Below, in pieces: positions 45,410-59,341 of a DNA stretch of 64,000 nucleotides (position 1 is its first letter; each line of letters starts with the position of its first letter). This DNA is from Cryptomeria japonica (Eukaryota; Streptophyta; Pinopsida; Cupressales; Cupressaceae), in NCBI RefSeq assembly GCF_030272615.1, contig NC_081410.1, positions 145,386,349 to 145,450,348 on the forward strand, given 5' to 3'. The notes below the pieces were generated by a model. It saw only the letters and a program-made list of their open reading frames with translations. It had not been told where the DNA came from and made no database searches. The translations under genes and the position numbers were made by a program.

Positions 45410-48400
45410 ATGCACGTTCTAACTAGAGCTCAAAGACGAAACATCGCAAAGAGTGAAATCAAAATATTTGAAACAAACATAACCATGGAACATGAAGATG
45501 AAATACAAGTTGAAGAAGAAATAACAAAACAAAACATCAGAGATATCAAGAAAGATCCTCAATTCAACAAATTTATGCAAAAATTATTAGAGGAAGAAAA
45601 AAAAAATATTTCCTAATGCTAGCTAAATCTGGTGCTACACTTCCCGAAGATTTTAATGTGAATAAATTGACACAAAAGAAAAGTGACCCTCCCCCTAATA
45701 ACAAACAATTTGAGGACATCTTTGGTCTCCACATGAATGACACATCAATTCCCAATAACACCAGAACCAATGAAGAAACTGGCATACCTAGAAGAGATGA
45801 AGTAGAAATCATGAATAACATTCAATGCAATGAAGATACAAGAAGGACTAGAGATGACACAAGAAGAGATCCAGATCCTCCTAGAATACAAAATCATGGT
45901 CATACAAGAACAAATCATGTTGACAATCCTATCATGACTCTCACACAACAACTGCAAGCAATGCAAACACAAATTCAAGATATGCAGAGAGGAAATGTTA
46001 GATGATACTCACTTCAAGAAATTTATCCTTATCCATTTGACAGAAACCTAAACATGATACCATTTCCTATAGGTTTTGAAACTCCTAGATACGAAAAATA
46101 TGATGGAAGCACTGACCCTCAAGATCATATATGAGAATTTTGCACAATGAGTATGGAGTTTGCACATGAGGATACCTACTTGATGAGATTATTTCTGAAA
46201 AGCTTAACTGGGCTAGCTATGGAATGGTTCTCCAAACTTCCACTGGGAATCAGATCATTTTCAGAATTGCTGGATAAGTTTGTCTCACAATACTCTTACA
46301 ACATACCACATGAAGTAATAATGCTAGAACTATGTAACACTAAACAAAAGAGTGGAGAACCCTTCATGACATTTTTACAACGATGGAGATGATTAGCATC
46401 ATGGTATCCTCGTACAATACCAGAATACAAAAAAATGGACATATTCATTGACAACTTAAATGATCAAATGAGTTATCACTTAAAAATGCAAGGAAATCAA
46501 AGTTTTGGAAAAATGATTGATAACGGAATCAAAATGGAAGAAGCCATGATAAAGAGAGGTGAGTTGAAATATACAAAGGAGTCCACCCTCCTAACAACAA
46601 CAATCACAATGATAAACCAAATTTTTGGAATAGAAATCAAAATGTCATCAATGATGGAATAGTGGATAACAACAATGTGAAACCAAAACAACTGATTTTT
46701 AAATTATCCACTCACTCAGCAGCGGCTCAACAAAGCAACAATCGCCAAAGAGCAACTATCAAAACTTTCTTTCGAAGACAATTTACAAACATTGGTGAAC
46801 CCCTTGGATCAGCACTAAAGACACTTCTCGCAAACAAATTGATCACTTTACCAAAATAAAGGAACTACGAACCTTAAATCAAACCACATTGGTGGAATGA
46901 TAATCAATATTGCGATTTCTATCAAAACAAGGGACATCACATAGATAGTTGTCAGAAGCTAAAACATATCATACAAGATATTATTGATAATGGAGTAATA
47001 ACTATGGATGGACATACAACAAATGAATCTCATATACCTTTTAAGACTCCGCTTCCAACCTATGAGAAAGGTGAATCATCAACAATAAACAATGGTAAGG
47101 GTAAAGTGAAGGTAAGCTATGCTCATACATATGACAATGTGGTAAATATGATTGTAGTTAAAGAAAAACAAAATCAAGAACATGCTCAGGCTATCACAAG
47201 AAGCAAAGCTAAAGTTGTTTTCCAGGATCCTACAACAAATGCATCATCCACTATAGCAAAACAATATAAGCTAGTGGAACAATTGCAGAAAACACCTGCC
47301 CAAATATCAATCTTGGAACTTTTAAAGCTTTCACCCGCACATAAAGAAATTCTTGAATGAGCATTAGTAGATACCATAGTATCCAAAGATCTTGATATCG
47401 ATCAATTCCAAAATATGGTGGGACACCTCAAAACCCCTCTTTTCTTATCATTCGTTGAAGAAGATGACATGTCCTTGCAGCATCCTCACAATGCTCCTTT
47501 GCATATTGAAGTCCTTATTCACAAAACCTGAGTAAAATGTGTTCTAATAGACAGTGGAGTTGGCCTAAATATTTGTTCCTTGAGTCTTGTTCGTGCCTTA
47601 GGATATTTAGAAGATACAGTTGATGTCCAGAAAAGAATCACTATAAAAGCCTATGATGAAGAAGAATGTTCCTCCAAGGGAATTGTGATACTACCCATCA
47701 AAGTGGGACATTTACAAAAAGACACAGCATGCCAAGTTCTAGACTTGGACTTATCATATAATGTACTCCTAGGGAGAACATGGATACATGACTTACAAGT
47801 TGTCCCATCAACATACCACCAATGTGTAAAATTTCCCTGCAAGGGACAAGAAATCACAATCTCTGTAGATGCGAATCCATTTTAATACTGCAGCAATCTA
47901 AAAATGACTCAAGAAGTCATTGTTCCACATAACACGGAGGTATCATCTTTGAAAACACAATTCAAGGAACAATCATTTGCATCAATTCTATCAAGCATGG
48001 AGAAACAAAAGCAGCTAAGAGACCAAGGGAATGGAGAATTCTCAATATCACAATCACCACTTTCTCCTAAATCCTTGGGAAAACCATCAAACTCTAAACA
48101 ACAACCAATTGTGAAACATCTTTGAATATTTGATGGAGCATTCATTAGTGCTAGAACCTTATCAAAGGAAACATAAGACAAAGATGTGCTACAATGGCTA
48201 TAAAAAGATGAAGAAGTTCAACAAAAGGTCAACAATGTCAGAATACCTACAAAAAAATATGGAAAAGGATTCAAAATTGTTCGAAGGATGGGGTACACTA
48301 GGACAGGCCCTATAGGAAAAAGAAAAGAAGGTATCTCAGAACCTATTCAACCTTACACTCAGAAGACCAATGACAAAATAGGTTTAGGATATGGACAAGT

Positions 48401-49127
48401 CACTCTACCAGAAGACACATCTTTTAGTCAACAGCAAGAGGAATATGAAAACAGACAAGAACAACTAGCAATTGAAAGGGAAGAAAAATTCGTTAAGCAA
48501 CAAGCACAAGCAAACACAAAATGGCAAAAGAAGCAAGCTTCAAATCAAAAAGAGAAAAAAACTAAAAGCATCTCTCAAGAAGCATTAAATCTCAATCAAA
48601 ACAAGAAAGAAGCTAATATAAATCTAGGACAATTTATAGAAAAGTTGACAAAACTCAATCTCAGTCCTGAAGAGGTTGAATATGAAAGAAGAAAAAGTAT
48701 AGCCAGAAAAGCGGAAGAAATGCTATATGACCAAATCTATAGACTGCATGCTACAACTGATACAGATTCTAATGAATGGGAATGGGATTCCTATCACTCT
48801 GAAGAATCAGCTGAAGAAAAATGCTTTGAAGGAGATGTAGAAGTTGATGTAGTTCACACTTATGCAGGACAAACGTCAGGAACTAGTTCACTTGAATTAG
48901 AATCACATTTGGCTAACTTGGACTTAACCAAGGACAATCAGGAACTTCTTACGCGAGATCATTCTAATGAGAATACCATTCTAGACATCAACGTACATAC
49001 TGAAAACTTTGATACATCCATCATGACCCTTGAAACCCTTGAAACATACCAACCTGAAGACCCTCTACCTCTAATCCACCCTAAGCTTATTGATTGGGAA
49101 AATGAAGGACATGTTGCTATTGATACC
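45410..49127 (+). pseudogene. Gyp-J gag, protease and G-patch part of the polyprotein
   Basis: The ATG at 45410 (MHVLTRAQRR) parallels the Gyp-L start. A frameshift in an A10 run near 45596-45606 is followed by the gag core (46090-46480: EDTYLMRLFLKSL, AMEWFSKLPLGIRSF, FLQRWR). Another shift lies near 46560, then a zinc-knuckle-like CDFYQNKGHHIDSC (about 46911). Protease LIDSGVGLNIC (about 47550) keeps the catalytic DSG, with a NVLLGRTWIHD motif near 47760. A G-patch-like segment occurs near 48258-48350 (GKGFKIVRRMGY in one frame, then GKRKEG). At least nine stops, mostly TGA/TAA from CGA/CAA. The frame is cut at ATACC (49123-49127) by Gyp-L and resumes in phase at 60217. Confidence 0.85.
49123..49127. 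repeat. Gyp-L target site duplication
   Basis: ATACC here and at 60212-60216 flank Gyp-L exactly. Removing Gyp-L and one copy restores the Gyp-J frame in phase. Confidence 0.95.
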
Positions 49128-49899
49128 TGTAGACACTCAAAATTGTCATGTCTAATTAAATAAATATTTTATTTATTTAATTATCTAAGCCTAATTCTTC
49201 TGTTAATTAAATAAATTTTTATTTATTTAATTAATTCATTTATCTTCTTCTAGCCTTATTTCTCATTTAAATAAATACATTTATTTATTTAAATTATCCC
49301 TTTCCTAAATTAAATAAATATTTTATTTATTTAATTGTCCTACTTCTTCTATTAATTAAATAAATCTTTATTTATTTAATTAATTCATTATCTTTTTCTA
49401 CACATGACACATGTCATTCATCTCTTAATTCATACACTACCTACCTCTTTCATTATTTTGGTATTTCTTTTACCTACCCTCTAATCGTAGCCGACCTCTC
49501 TTTTTACACCTCTCAATCTTAACCCTCCATTTCTTATTGTGTCTTCTATTTAAGGAGATGCTTTCTTCATTGTCAAACCCTAATGACTGATTTTGGAGTA
49601 CTTGGCTACACTACGATCCTACTTGCAACCACATTCCGTTCTTTGTTGAGCTCTTGTGCATACAAAAATCTGAGAGCAAATATATCAAGCAAGATCAATG
49701 GAGATAGGAAGAATGGAGATCAAAACCCTATTGGACATGTGATGGTATAATCTTTGTGATTTTAAGTTATTTGCATTGTCTTAGGTAATCTTCATATATT
49801 ATGGTGGATCTTTGTTCATTGTTAGGCTAGGGTTTAGTGGTTGGATTCATTTAGCCTTGCAATATTGTTGTTATTTGTTATCCATTTTCACCATATACA
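49128..49899 (+). repeat. Gyp-L 5' LTR
   Basis: 772 bp, TGTAGACACTCAAAATTG to CACCATATACA. U3 (49150-49390) holds five AT palindromes of TTAATTAAATAAAT and ATTTATTTAATTAA words, about 50 bp apart. A TATA-like TATTTAAGG is at 49548-49556. Confidence 0.95.
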
Positions 49900-49902
49900 T
49901 TT

Positions 49903-49920
49903 TGGCACGCCCGGTGGGAC
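49903..49920 (+). other. Gyp-L primer binding site
   Basis: TGGCACGCCCGGTGGGAC lies three bases after the LTR and begins with the TGG that pairs with a tRNA CCA end. The tRNA is not identified. Confidence 0.75.
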
Positions 49921-52100
49921 ACTTGTCCCTTTGTATTTAACATTTTTGTTGCAGATTTTGCATTTTTGAAGTTGCAGATCAGACAATTTTTGACAACATT
50001 TTAGGTTTTTCCGCGTCTGCGAGTGTTCGGATCGCGTTTTTGTGTTTCAGAAGCATCTTTGATATCGTGAATCGCGCCTGTGTTTTTGCCAGATTTTATT
50101 TTGCAGGTTTCTGGAACCGCGTCTGTGCTTGATATTATCGCGTCTGCGTTCGGGAGAAGCATCTGTGTTCTGTGACCACGTCTGTGAATCACAGAACCAC
50201 GTCTGTGTAATACAGACACATCTGTGTCTAGTATAGCAGCGTCTGTGCATTCTGTTTTGCAAATTTTTCAATTTTCTTTGATTCGGGTTTTCAGATTTTA
50301 TACTTAGGGTTTTAGATCTGGTTTATTTTCGGCTAACTCTTGTAGATCTAGCTAACCTGGTTTGTGCAACTTGCTTTTGAGGCAAAAACATTTTTGTTGA
50401 AGGCCCCTTTTCACAAAGTCTTTTGGGTTTTCTAAAATTTACCTAACTTGTGTGCTTGCAGGAAGGGGTTATCATTTGAAACAACCCAAACTACTAACAA
50501 TTTTGTTGCAGGGCCTTAGCTAGGGTTTTGTAATTTTGTTGTGTGCCTTGTTTTCATAGATTAGCAAACACTTCCATTGGTGCACTAAAATTGAATCATT
50601 GTCTTTTGTGTCTTGAGCAATAGGCTCTTTTTGTTTAATCTTTAGAGGGTCTGTCTTCCTGTGTGGTCATTAGGACTACTAGTGAGAAGAGAATGACCCA
50701 AGTGGTAGCGAGGAAAACCCACCTCTTCCGAGCCACTATAATCAAATGTATTCATGGTGAAAACTATGAATAACGTGTGCTGATTAGTTCATACCGACAC
50801 TATGTCTCCCCATAAACCCGTTTGATCAAATTTATTTGATCATTTGTAGGGCGTAACCCCTACTGGCTGGGAGCCTTCTGTATTTACAGAGCTGAAAGTG
50901 TCGCATGTATGGCCACACGAGCCTATGCCCTTACTAGCACCTTTTTATTTTAGAAGCCCAAATCCTTCTAGTTGTTGAGGCAGGAGGTCGGACCTCTGGT
51001 AGTGGCCCACACACATACGGTTCTTAGTAGAGATACAAAGTTCGCCATGGGGATTTTTCATGGGGACTGATGCTTGGCTGACCCGAGAAGTGAGTGCCGA
51101 GGGTGGAGCCAGTGAGGTCAAGCATCTAAGTATCCGCTCTGAATAGCGTAGCCTCGGGGGTAAAACCCTATGTGGGATCAACAACTATTGTCTTGGCCAG
51201 CCCTAAGATTTGTGCTTGTCTTATGCTAAACACTCAAACATTCAAGACAAAACAACAAAACATTGTGTCTTTTGTGTCTTCAAGTGTATGCAAAAAATTT
51301 TTACATCAAACAACACACTTTTGGAGTTTAAACAATTTGCAAACATTGAGTCATCAATATTGTGTCCTCTTGTCACGAAAAACAGTCAAACAGTCGGATT
51401 TGGTCACAACAAAACAACTTCACAGATTGGAAAAATTGCACTAAGGTTACAGGAACGCGTCTGTGTCTGTTTTAACCGCGTCTGCATCATATAAGCGTGT
51501 CTGTGAAGGGCAGAATAGCATCTGTGTTTTTATCAGCGTCTGCGTCAAACAGAGAAGCGTCTGTGTCTGGTAATCGCATCTGTGAAGTATACAGAGGCGT
51601 TTGTGTCGGGAATTGAAACTTTAACAGTCAAGCAAACAAAAGGAAATCAGTTTCGGCATACTTGAGCTTCCTAGGTTGTCTCTTCAGGTTTCATCTAGCA
51701 TTCAGCCTGTTCTAGGGTCCCATACAGTCCATCATTGCTTCACATCTCATTTTACATTCATACTTGTCTAAAACTTGAGTCAAAAAGGTCACTTGCTTGT
51801 CCTCACTATACTTTTTCAACACACTACATACTACTACACTTTGCTAAGTGGTCCCTCATCAAGGTTTCTTACCTTTGGGTCTCATTTGGTCTTACTTAGA
51901 GTCAAGGTCAGCTTACCTCATCAAGAGAAACGATCCTCTCTTTGGGAGTCACACCTACTCTACTACTTACATACTTGGTCTTACACTTTGGACATTGCAA
52001 GTACACCCCAAGATTCATTTACACTCCATACAACTCTTGGTCTTCCACACTCTTTTCATTTTTCAACTAGTCTATCACATATTGGCCAAACACCTAGTTC
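49921..52100 (+). other. Gyp-L leader: two GCGTCTGTG word clusters around a conserved block
   Basis: Cluster 1 (50005-50250) and cluster 2 (51450-51610) hold about nine and eight copies of GCGTCTGTGT (variants GCATCTGTGT, ACGTCTGTG), 20-30 bp apart. The intervening block (50640-51190) contains GAGAATGACCCAAGTGG, CGAGCCACTATAATCAAATG and CCCTTACTAGCACC, shared with Gyp-J. 51620-52100 is plain leader. The frames seen here on either strand are by-products of the repeated word. Confidence 0.7.
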
Positions 52101-55100
52101 ATGGTTGAAACCCGCCTTCAAAAATCTAGGAGAATAGCTAAAGAAGCTCAAGAATCCGCAAGCATGAGTTCTTATGAGTATGACAATGATTTATTCTACA
52201 ATCCTAAGCACACTACATTACCAGACATGAGTGTTTATAGGAACAATCCAAATGTGGAAAGCGCAAACACTATAAACAACAATACTACACACAATGACCA
52301 TGTGGACAATTCTTCAATACTATCAGCAGACATAGAAGAATCCATAATGAACCCTCATTTCAATAGATTGGTTGAAGAGATAATGAGGAGAGATCGTCAA
52401 TACTTTTTACACATGATGGCACATAGTGGAGCTAAAATACCACATGATTTTGACTTATCTCAACTTATGGAAAGTCGACCCTCCCAACAAACTCAATCCA
52501 ACATGGATCAAAGGAGACCAAATAGTGGAGGAAATAGAGGACCGAATATGATGCCTGAGTCACCATCAGCTTTGCTTCAAAAACCAGCAATCCCACATAC
52601 ACAAGCTCAAACATATGATACTTACACTCAAAGACCATCATGGAGGCCTTATGCTCAAACACATGCTCAAGATATGGGTCAATCAAGACAAGTGGATACT
52701 CAAGGACATCCTCAAAATTTTGACACAAGGAGACCTCATGTCAAAATTGGGGGCAACACAATGGAAAATGAAAGGCCTATTGAATATGGTATATATACAC
52801 AAAACAGATATGGGGTTCCCCAACAAGAAGTTATGCCAAGTGCTCCATATATGTCGCAACAATATAAACCTCCATATGGACATGTCTACGATCAGTATCA
52901 TCCATACATGCAACAAGTTCCTCCTCAAATGGGTGTTTCAAACATGGGGTATGCTACAAGAAATCAATCTCCTCCCAAAAATAATTTGGAGCAACAAATT
53001 AGAGATCTACAAAAGAAAGTGGAGGACATGAATACATCCAAACCTACATATACTATGAGAGATATATGCCCTTATCCCTTCGATAAGAGCATTCCAATGC
53101 CTCCATTTCCTCCACACTTTGTGACACCAAAATTTGACAAATATAGAGGGAGAGGAGACCCCAAGGCACACATAAGACAATTCTTCATAGCTTGCATTGA
53201 GGTAGCGGCAGAAGAAACATACTTGATGAGGTTGTTCCCACAGAGCTTAGGCGACCAAGCTATGGAATGGTTTTCTCAATTACCTCCTGGTATTAAGTCA
53301 TGGGGCGACTTAGCAGAGGCATTCATTCAGCATTTTTCTTACAACATTGAAACAGATGTCTCAGTTACAACCTTGTGCAATACGAAACAAAAGGAAGGAG
53401 AATCTTTCGCAACATTTTTACAGAGATGGAGAAACCTAGCTAGCAGATGCTCTTGCGAAATCCCACAAAAATAGATGGTAGAAATGTTCACACAAAATGT
53501 TAACAAGGATATTGGCTATGATCTTAGAAAAGCTTGTTTGTCTACATTCAAGGATGTCATTGAAAAAGGCCTAGCAACAGAAAAGGTCTTAATTGAACAA
53601 GGAGTTATTAAGCTATTCAAAGAAAACAAAGAGGACTTCAAGGGAAAGGACAAACCAAAATTTTGGAACAAGAACAAGAACACAGTTAATGATGGTGTTG
53701 TTGATGCCAACACAGTGAGACCCAAGTTCCTCTTTTCTGGATCGAGTTCTACCAACAATCAAGTGAACAATCAAACGGCTTCTAAACCATGAAGGAAGTA
53801 CACTCCATTGGGAGAACCACTTGAATCAGTATTCAAAAAGCTTGTGGCAAACAAGGTGATCACAGTTCCAGATTTTCCTCCATATGAACCAAAGGTCAAA
53901 CCAAATTGGTGGAATGATGATGAGTTTTGTGAGTTTCATAAGAGCAAGGGTCATAAGACAAGTAATTGCCATCGATTAAAAAACATTGTGCAAGATCTCA
54001 TTGACAGAGGAGATATTGAGATTGAGGGACATTCATCTAATCAAGAGCATGAGGTGTTTAAGGAACCATTCCCAAAACATGACAAAGGAAAAGGCAAAGT
54101 CACAGATGATCAAGCCAATTACACTAGAGCACCTTACAATTATGATTCTACTATAAATCACATCTCAATGGACAATCATATTTCTACTATCACTATCAAA
54201 AATAAAAATCCTGAGAATCCTCCTCAACGACCTAGGATTGTCCTAAAGGGTGTGGGATCTTCATCCAAATCTACCTCTGAATGCCATGTTACAACCCGTC
54301 GAGGTAAGATTACATTGCCAGGTGCCTCCACTAAGAATACCAATCCTTCATCTACCAAGCCTGAGTATGACCTTGTAGAACAGCTAGGGAAGACACCTGC
54401 GCTCATCTCTATTCTTGAGCTCTTACGTATATCCCCTGCACATAAAGCCATCCTTGACAAAATCTTGAGAGACACTGCTGTCCCTACTGATCTGAACGTA
54501 GACCAGTTTCAAGCCATGGTGGGATACCTATCCGTTCCACACTCCCTCACATTCATAGAAGCCGATGACGCCTCCATAAGTCAGCCTCATACTGCACCTT
54601 TACATGTTGAAGCCTTCATACATAAACATCGAATAAAGCGAGTCCTAATAGATAGAGGAGCAGGTCTTAATATTTGTACCTTGAGTACCATAAGACAATT
54701 GGGATATTCTGACAAGGCTGTGAATTCTACAAACCAAATCACCATCAAGGCTTATGATGATGAAGAGCGTTCGTCCAAGGACACGGTCACCTTACCGCTA
54801 AGAATAGGGCCAGTTACAAAGGATGTGGTTTGTCAAGTCCTAGATCTAGATCTTACGTATAACATACTGCTAGGACATCCGTGGATTCATGAAATGAGGG
54901 CAGTCCCATCAACATACCATCAATGCATTAAGTTTCCTCATAATGGAGTCGAGGTAACGGTCAATGGTGATCCAAATCCATTCATATATTGCAATAACTT
55001 GAGATCACATACTGAGACTATCATTCCCAGCAACCGTGAGGCTATTCCTTCTTCGGCATACATTGATCCTAAGTCGTTAAAGCCCTCGACATCCAAACAA

Positions 55101-58100
55101 GGTGAACTTAGAGGAAAGTTTCAAGACAAAGGCATGGGAGAATACACTTTGAATCAGACTATGTTCTTACGACAAGTCATGAGCTCTCCGAAAGAATATG
55201 GGAGGCCACATCCTAATAAGCAAATCTCCATCATGATACTCAAATGGGATCCTACTATCTTTCAAAGATGGGGTGAACTAGAAGAAGAAAATTTATATAA
55301 AATGCTTTATAAGGACATTGAAGAGGACACACATGATCAAATTATTATACCTTGTGAGAACTATGGCAAAGGCTTCAAAATTCTACAAAGATTCGGGTAT
55401 GATGGAAAAAGCCCTCTCGGGTTACGCAAAGAAGGTGTCATGGAACCCTTACAACCTGAGCTAACTACAAGAAGGGAATGCTCCAAGGGGCTTGGTTTTC
55501 TGAATCTCAGACTACACAATAAAAGAACAAAAGAGATATGGCGAATTAAAGTTGCCGAAGTTCAACAAGAGGATTATTATTCCACAGATTCAAATGAGTG
55601 GGAATGGGGTTCAGACAAATCCTCCAGTGACTATGAACTCACCGAAACATTCAGAGAGCCAGATGAACCTACAGAGGAAGAAGAATTTTACAAAAAATTT
55701 AGAGTTGGTCAAGAACCAACCCATAGGGATCCCGCACAAGCTTCATTTCAAGGTCCTCGGTTGAAATCACATAGGATGAGGACACCTATCCCAGAAGGCT
55801 CTACTAGTGATGACAATTTGGATTCGCTCACGATCGAAACTGATGAGGAGAGTGCCATCGATGACCTCAATGATTGTCTTGACATACCTGAATATAACCA
55901 CATCTTCACTCTTCATCCAGCAAACTCTGAAAACACTAAAGACCTTCCCCTCGTTCACCCCCAACTCATAGACTGGGATCATGAAGGACCAGCACAATTT
56001 GATACATTTCGGAATGACGAAGCTATTATCGACTATCTTGGCATTTGAGATGATCTTCCCCCTGGAGACCACAAAGCAGGATACGCCATAGAACTCAACA
56101 ACATGGCATACTTTGGTGAGGGTGTCGGGCCTTCTAGTCGCAAAAAATGTGAAAATAAAAACAAAACAAGGGTCTTATGGCGAAAACCACACTGTGGCGC
56201 TATCTGACTCCAAAAAAGTAAAAAGAAAGGACGTATCTGAGGGTGAAAACCTCTCTGAGGCACCCAAAGATGGAAGGCTCGACATTCTTCCAGCATCATA
56301 CGAGGAAAAATCATCCATGTTGGTAGAGGAGACTATAAAGACGAACATTGGTACAGCAGAGGTTCCACACAACATATTTTTGGCTTAATCATTGACAGAG
56401 GTCGAGAGAGCAAAATTCATAAGCTTCTTTAAGGAATGACAAATCAACTTCGCATGGTCTTACGCTGATATGCCTGGATTGGATCCGGATTTGGTAATGC
56501 ATCATTTGACAGTCAAACCGGGGGCAAAACCAGTAAAATAGAAATTGAGGAAAATGCACCCACAAGTGGCATTACTAGTCAAGGCAGAGCTGGAGAAATT
56601 ATTGGATGTCGGATTCATATGCCCAATTGATTATCCCGAATGGATCTCCAATTTAGTACCTGTCAGCAAACCGGATCGCAGTATCCGAATATGTACAGAC
56701 TTCAGAGATATCAACAAAGCTTGTCCAAAGGACGATTTCCCATTACCAAACATTGACTTGATCGTTGATCTCACCGCAGGTCATGAGATGTTATCCTTAA
56801 TGGACGGATTTTTTGGATATAATCAAATCAGGATTGCACCTGAAGATCAACATAAAACATCATTTACTTGTCCATGGGGAACCTTCTGTTGGAATGTCAT
56901 GCCCTTTGGGCTGAAAAATGCAGGTGCCACGTATTAGCGAGCGATGACCACTATCTTTCATGATCTCATGCACATAACCGTGGAAGATTATGTTGACGAT
57001 CTTTTGGGAAAATCAATAGATAGAGATACACACTTGGACATACTTTCAGTTGGCTTTGATCGACTGGAAAAATACAAGGTAAGACTAAATCCAAAGAAAT
57101 GTGTCTTTGGAGTAACCTCCGGGAAGCTCCTAGGATTCATTGTGTCTAAAAGAGGAATAGAAGTTGATCCAGCAAAAGTCAAGGCTATATTGGACATGCC
57201 ACCACCCAAGAATATCAGTCAACTTCAATCTTTACAAGGGAGACTCCAGTCCATATGAAGATTCATAGCACAACTTGCAGATAAGTGTAATCCTTTCCAG
57301 CACCTGCTACACAAAAAAAATCAAGTTCAAATGGGATGAGAACTGTCAACAGGCTTTTCAGGCGCTCAAAGACTATCTTTTGAACCCACCAGTTTTGATG
57401 CCACCAATTCCAGATCAACCGTTGCTACTTTACATATCAGCTACTCCAACAGCGCTGGGGGCACTCCTAGCACAACAGGTTGATGACGGCAAGGAAAAGG
57501 CAATATATTATATCAGTCGCACATTGGTGGGATATGAGCTAAATTACACACCAATTGAGCGTGCATGTCTTGCTATGGTCTTTGCTTCACAAAAATTACG
57601 ACATTATATGCTCACTCACAAGACGAAGTTGATTGCCAGAATTGATCCACTAAAATATCTTCTCAACAAAGCTACACTTACTGGGCGGCTGGCCAAGTGG
57701 GTAATGATTTTGAGTGAATTTGACATCGAATATGTGGACAGAAAAGCTATAAAAGGACAAGCAATTGCAGATCAATTGGCAGATGCTCCCATGATAGAGG
57801 ATGTTCCTCTACAGTCGGAATTCCTAGATGAGTCCATTCTAACAATATCACAGGCAAAGCCATGGCAACTATACTTTGATGGCTCATATACACAGCATGG
57901 GGCAGGAGCAGGTATACTCTTTATAACTCCTCAAGGCGATTCTATACCAAAGTCATACCGCTTATCCTTTCCTTGCACCAACAATATAGCGGAATATGAG
58001 GCATTAACAACTGGGTTAAGAATTGTAGTTCAGTGGAAGATCCAGGAACTTTGTGTTTTTGGGGATTCTCAACTTGTCATTCGTCAAGCAACTGATGATT

Positions 58101-59341
58101 ATCAGACAAAAGATGAAAAACTAATGCCTTATAAACAATTGGTAGATGATCTAAAACAGCACTTCACAAAGATAGAGTTTGAGTAGATACCAAGAGAACA
58201 GAATCGCGCTGCAGATGCCATGGCTACAATTGCTTCGCTCATTGATCTACCACAAAATGAGACATGCTATGAGTTCCTGGTAGACAACCTGCTGATTCCT
58301 TCATACGAGATCACTCCTACTGAAATGATATGCGTTGTTGGTCCTAAATCCCAGTTATATGGTTCCATATTCACATACCTTCGCGACAATATCTTACCTC
58401 CCGATCTATCGAACAATCAACGCAGCACTTTCATTCGCCAATCCTCTCGATACGTCATTTTAGTTGATATCCTATACCGACGAGGTCTAGATGGAACCCT
58501 TCTCAGATGTTTAGAAAGCGACGAAGCTCAGATTGCGTTACGAGAAGTGCATGAAGGGATATGTGGCCTGCATACTAGTGGTCCTACCTTGGCCAAGAAA
58601 CTTATCAGGACTGGATACTACTGGCCTACTATGGAAAAAGATGCATATCAGTTTGTCAAGAAGTGTAAGCAGTGTCAAATTCATGGAGACCTCATACATG
58701 CACCAGCACAAGAACTACAACCACTTGCATCTCCTTGGCCCTTTTGTCAGTGGGGACTCGATCTCATAGGCAAGATTCACCCTCCTTCCTCCAATGGTCA
58801 TAAATTCATTATCACAGCCACAGAGTATTTCACAAAGTGGATTGAAGCCGTGCCTCTCAAGCAAGTTACTAGGAAACAAATCGCTACCTTCATCCTGAAC
58901 TACATCATTTGCCGATACGGGATTCCTACTTCCATTATCACTGATAACGGGCGTCCCTTCAAAAATCAGGATGTTCGTGAACTCTGTGAGTGCTTCCATA
59001 TCTCTCATCGTTTCTCCACACCATATTACCCCCAAGGTAATGGCCAAGCTAAGGCGTCTAACAAAACAATTCTTAAAATCCTTAAAAAGACAGTCGACGA
59101 TGCTGGCCATAACTAGCATGTCCAACTCAATCCTGCACTTTGGGCCTACCGTACAAGTGTCCGTACACCTACAGGAGCTACACCCTACTCACTTGTCTAC
59201 GGCTCTGAAGCCATCTTGCCTATCGAGGTCGAGTTACCTTCTTTACGGGTCTCCTTGAGAAACATAATCAACGATGAAGACTACAGGGTCTCTCGCTTAC
59301 AAGAATTAGAACTGCTGGAGGAACGACGACACATTGCTTAA
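52101..59341 (+). pseudogene. Gyp-L gag-pro-pol polyprotein, broken
   Basis: Start ATG 52101 (MVETRLQKSRR). Gag core at about codons 355-455; zinc-finger-like CEFHKSKGHKTSNC at codon 610; protease LIDRGAGLNIC at codon 851, where DSG has become DRG (54651-54659); G-patch near codons 1088-1123 (GFKILQRFGYDGKSPLG). RT has FRDINKACPKDDFPLPNID and YVDD (56989-57000). Retroviral-type RNase H is followed by archaeal-type RNase H (YFDGSY, AEYEAL, FGDSQL). Integrase has an HHCC finger, GLDLIGK and TDNGRPF, but GQAKASN with Lys (59051-59053) where Glu is expected. Stops: 53472, 53790, 56046, 56386, 56437, 56539, 56935, 57256, 58184, 59114, 59339. Frameshifts fall in A runs at 56142-56147 and 57313-57320. 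The integrase GPY/F end seen in Gyp-J is deleted. Confidence 0.93.

Noticed and set aside
50005-50250. Short regularly recurring word (GCGTCTGTG) resembling a CRISPR array
   Set aside because: Copies are only about 10 bp and degenerate, spacing is irregular, and the site lies in a plant retroelement leader.
51172-52137. Several 86-120 codon frames as genes
   Set aside because: They overlap one another in the Gyp-L leader and partly consist of the repeated leader words.
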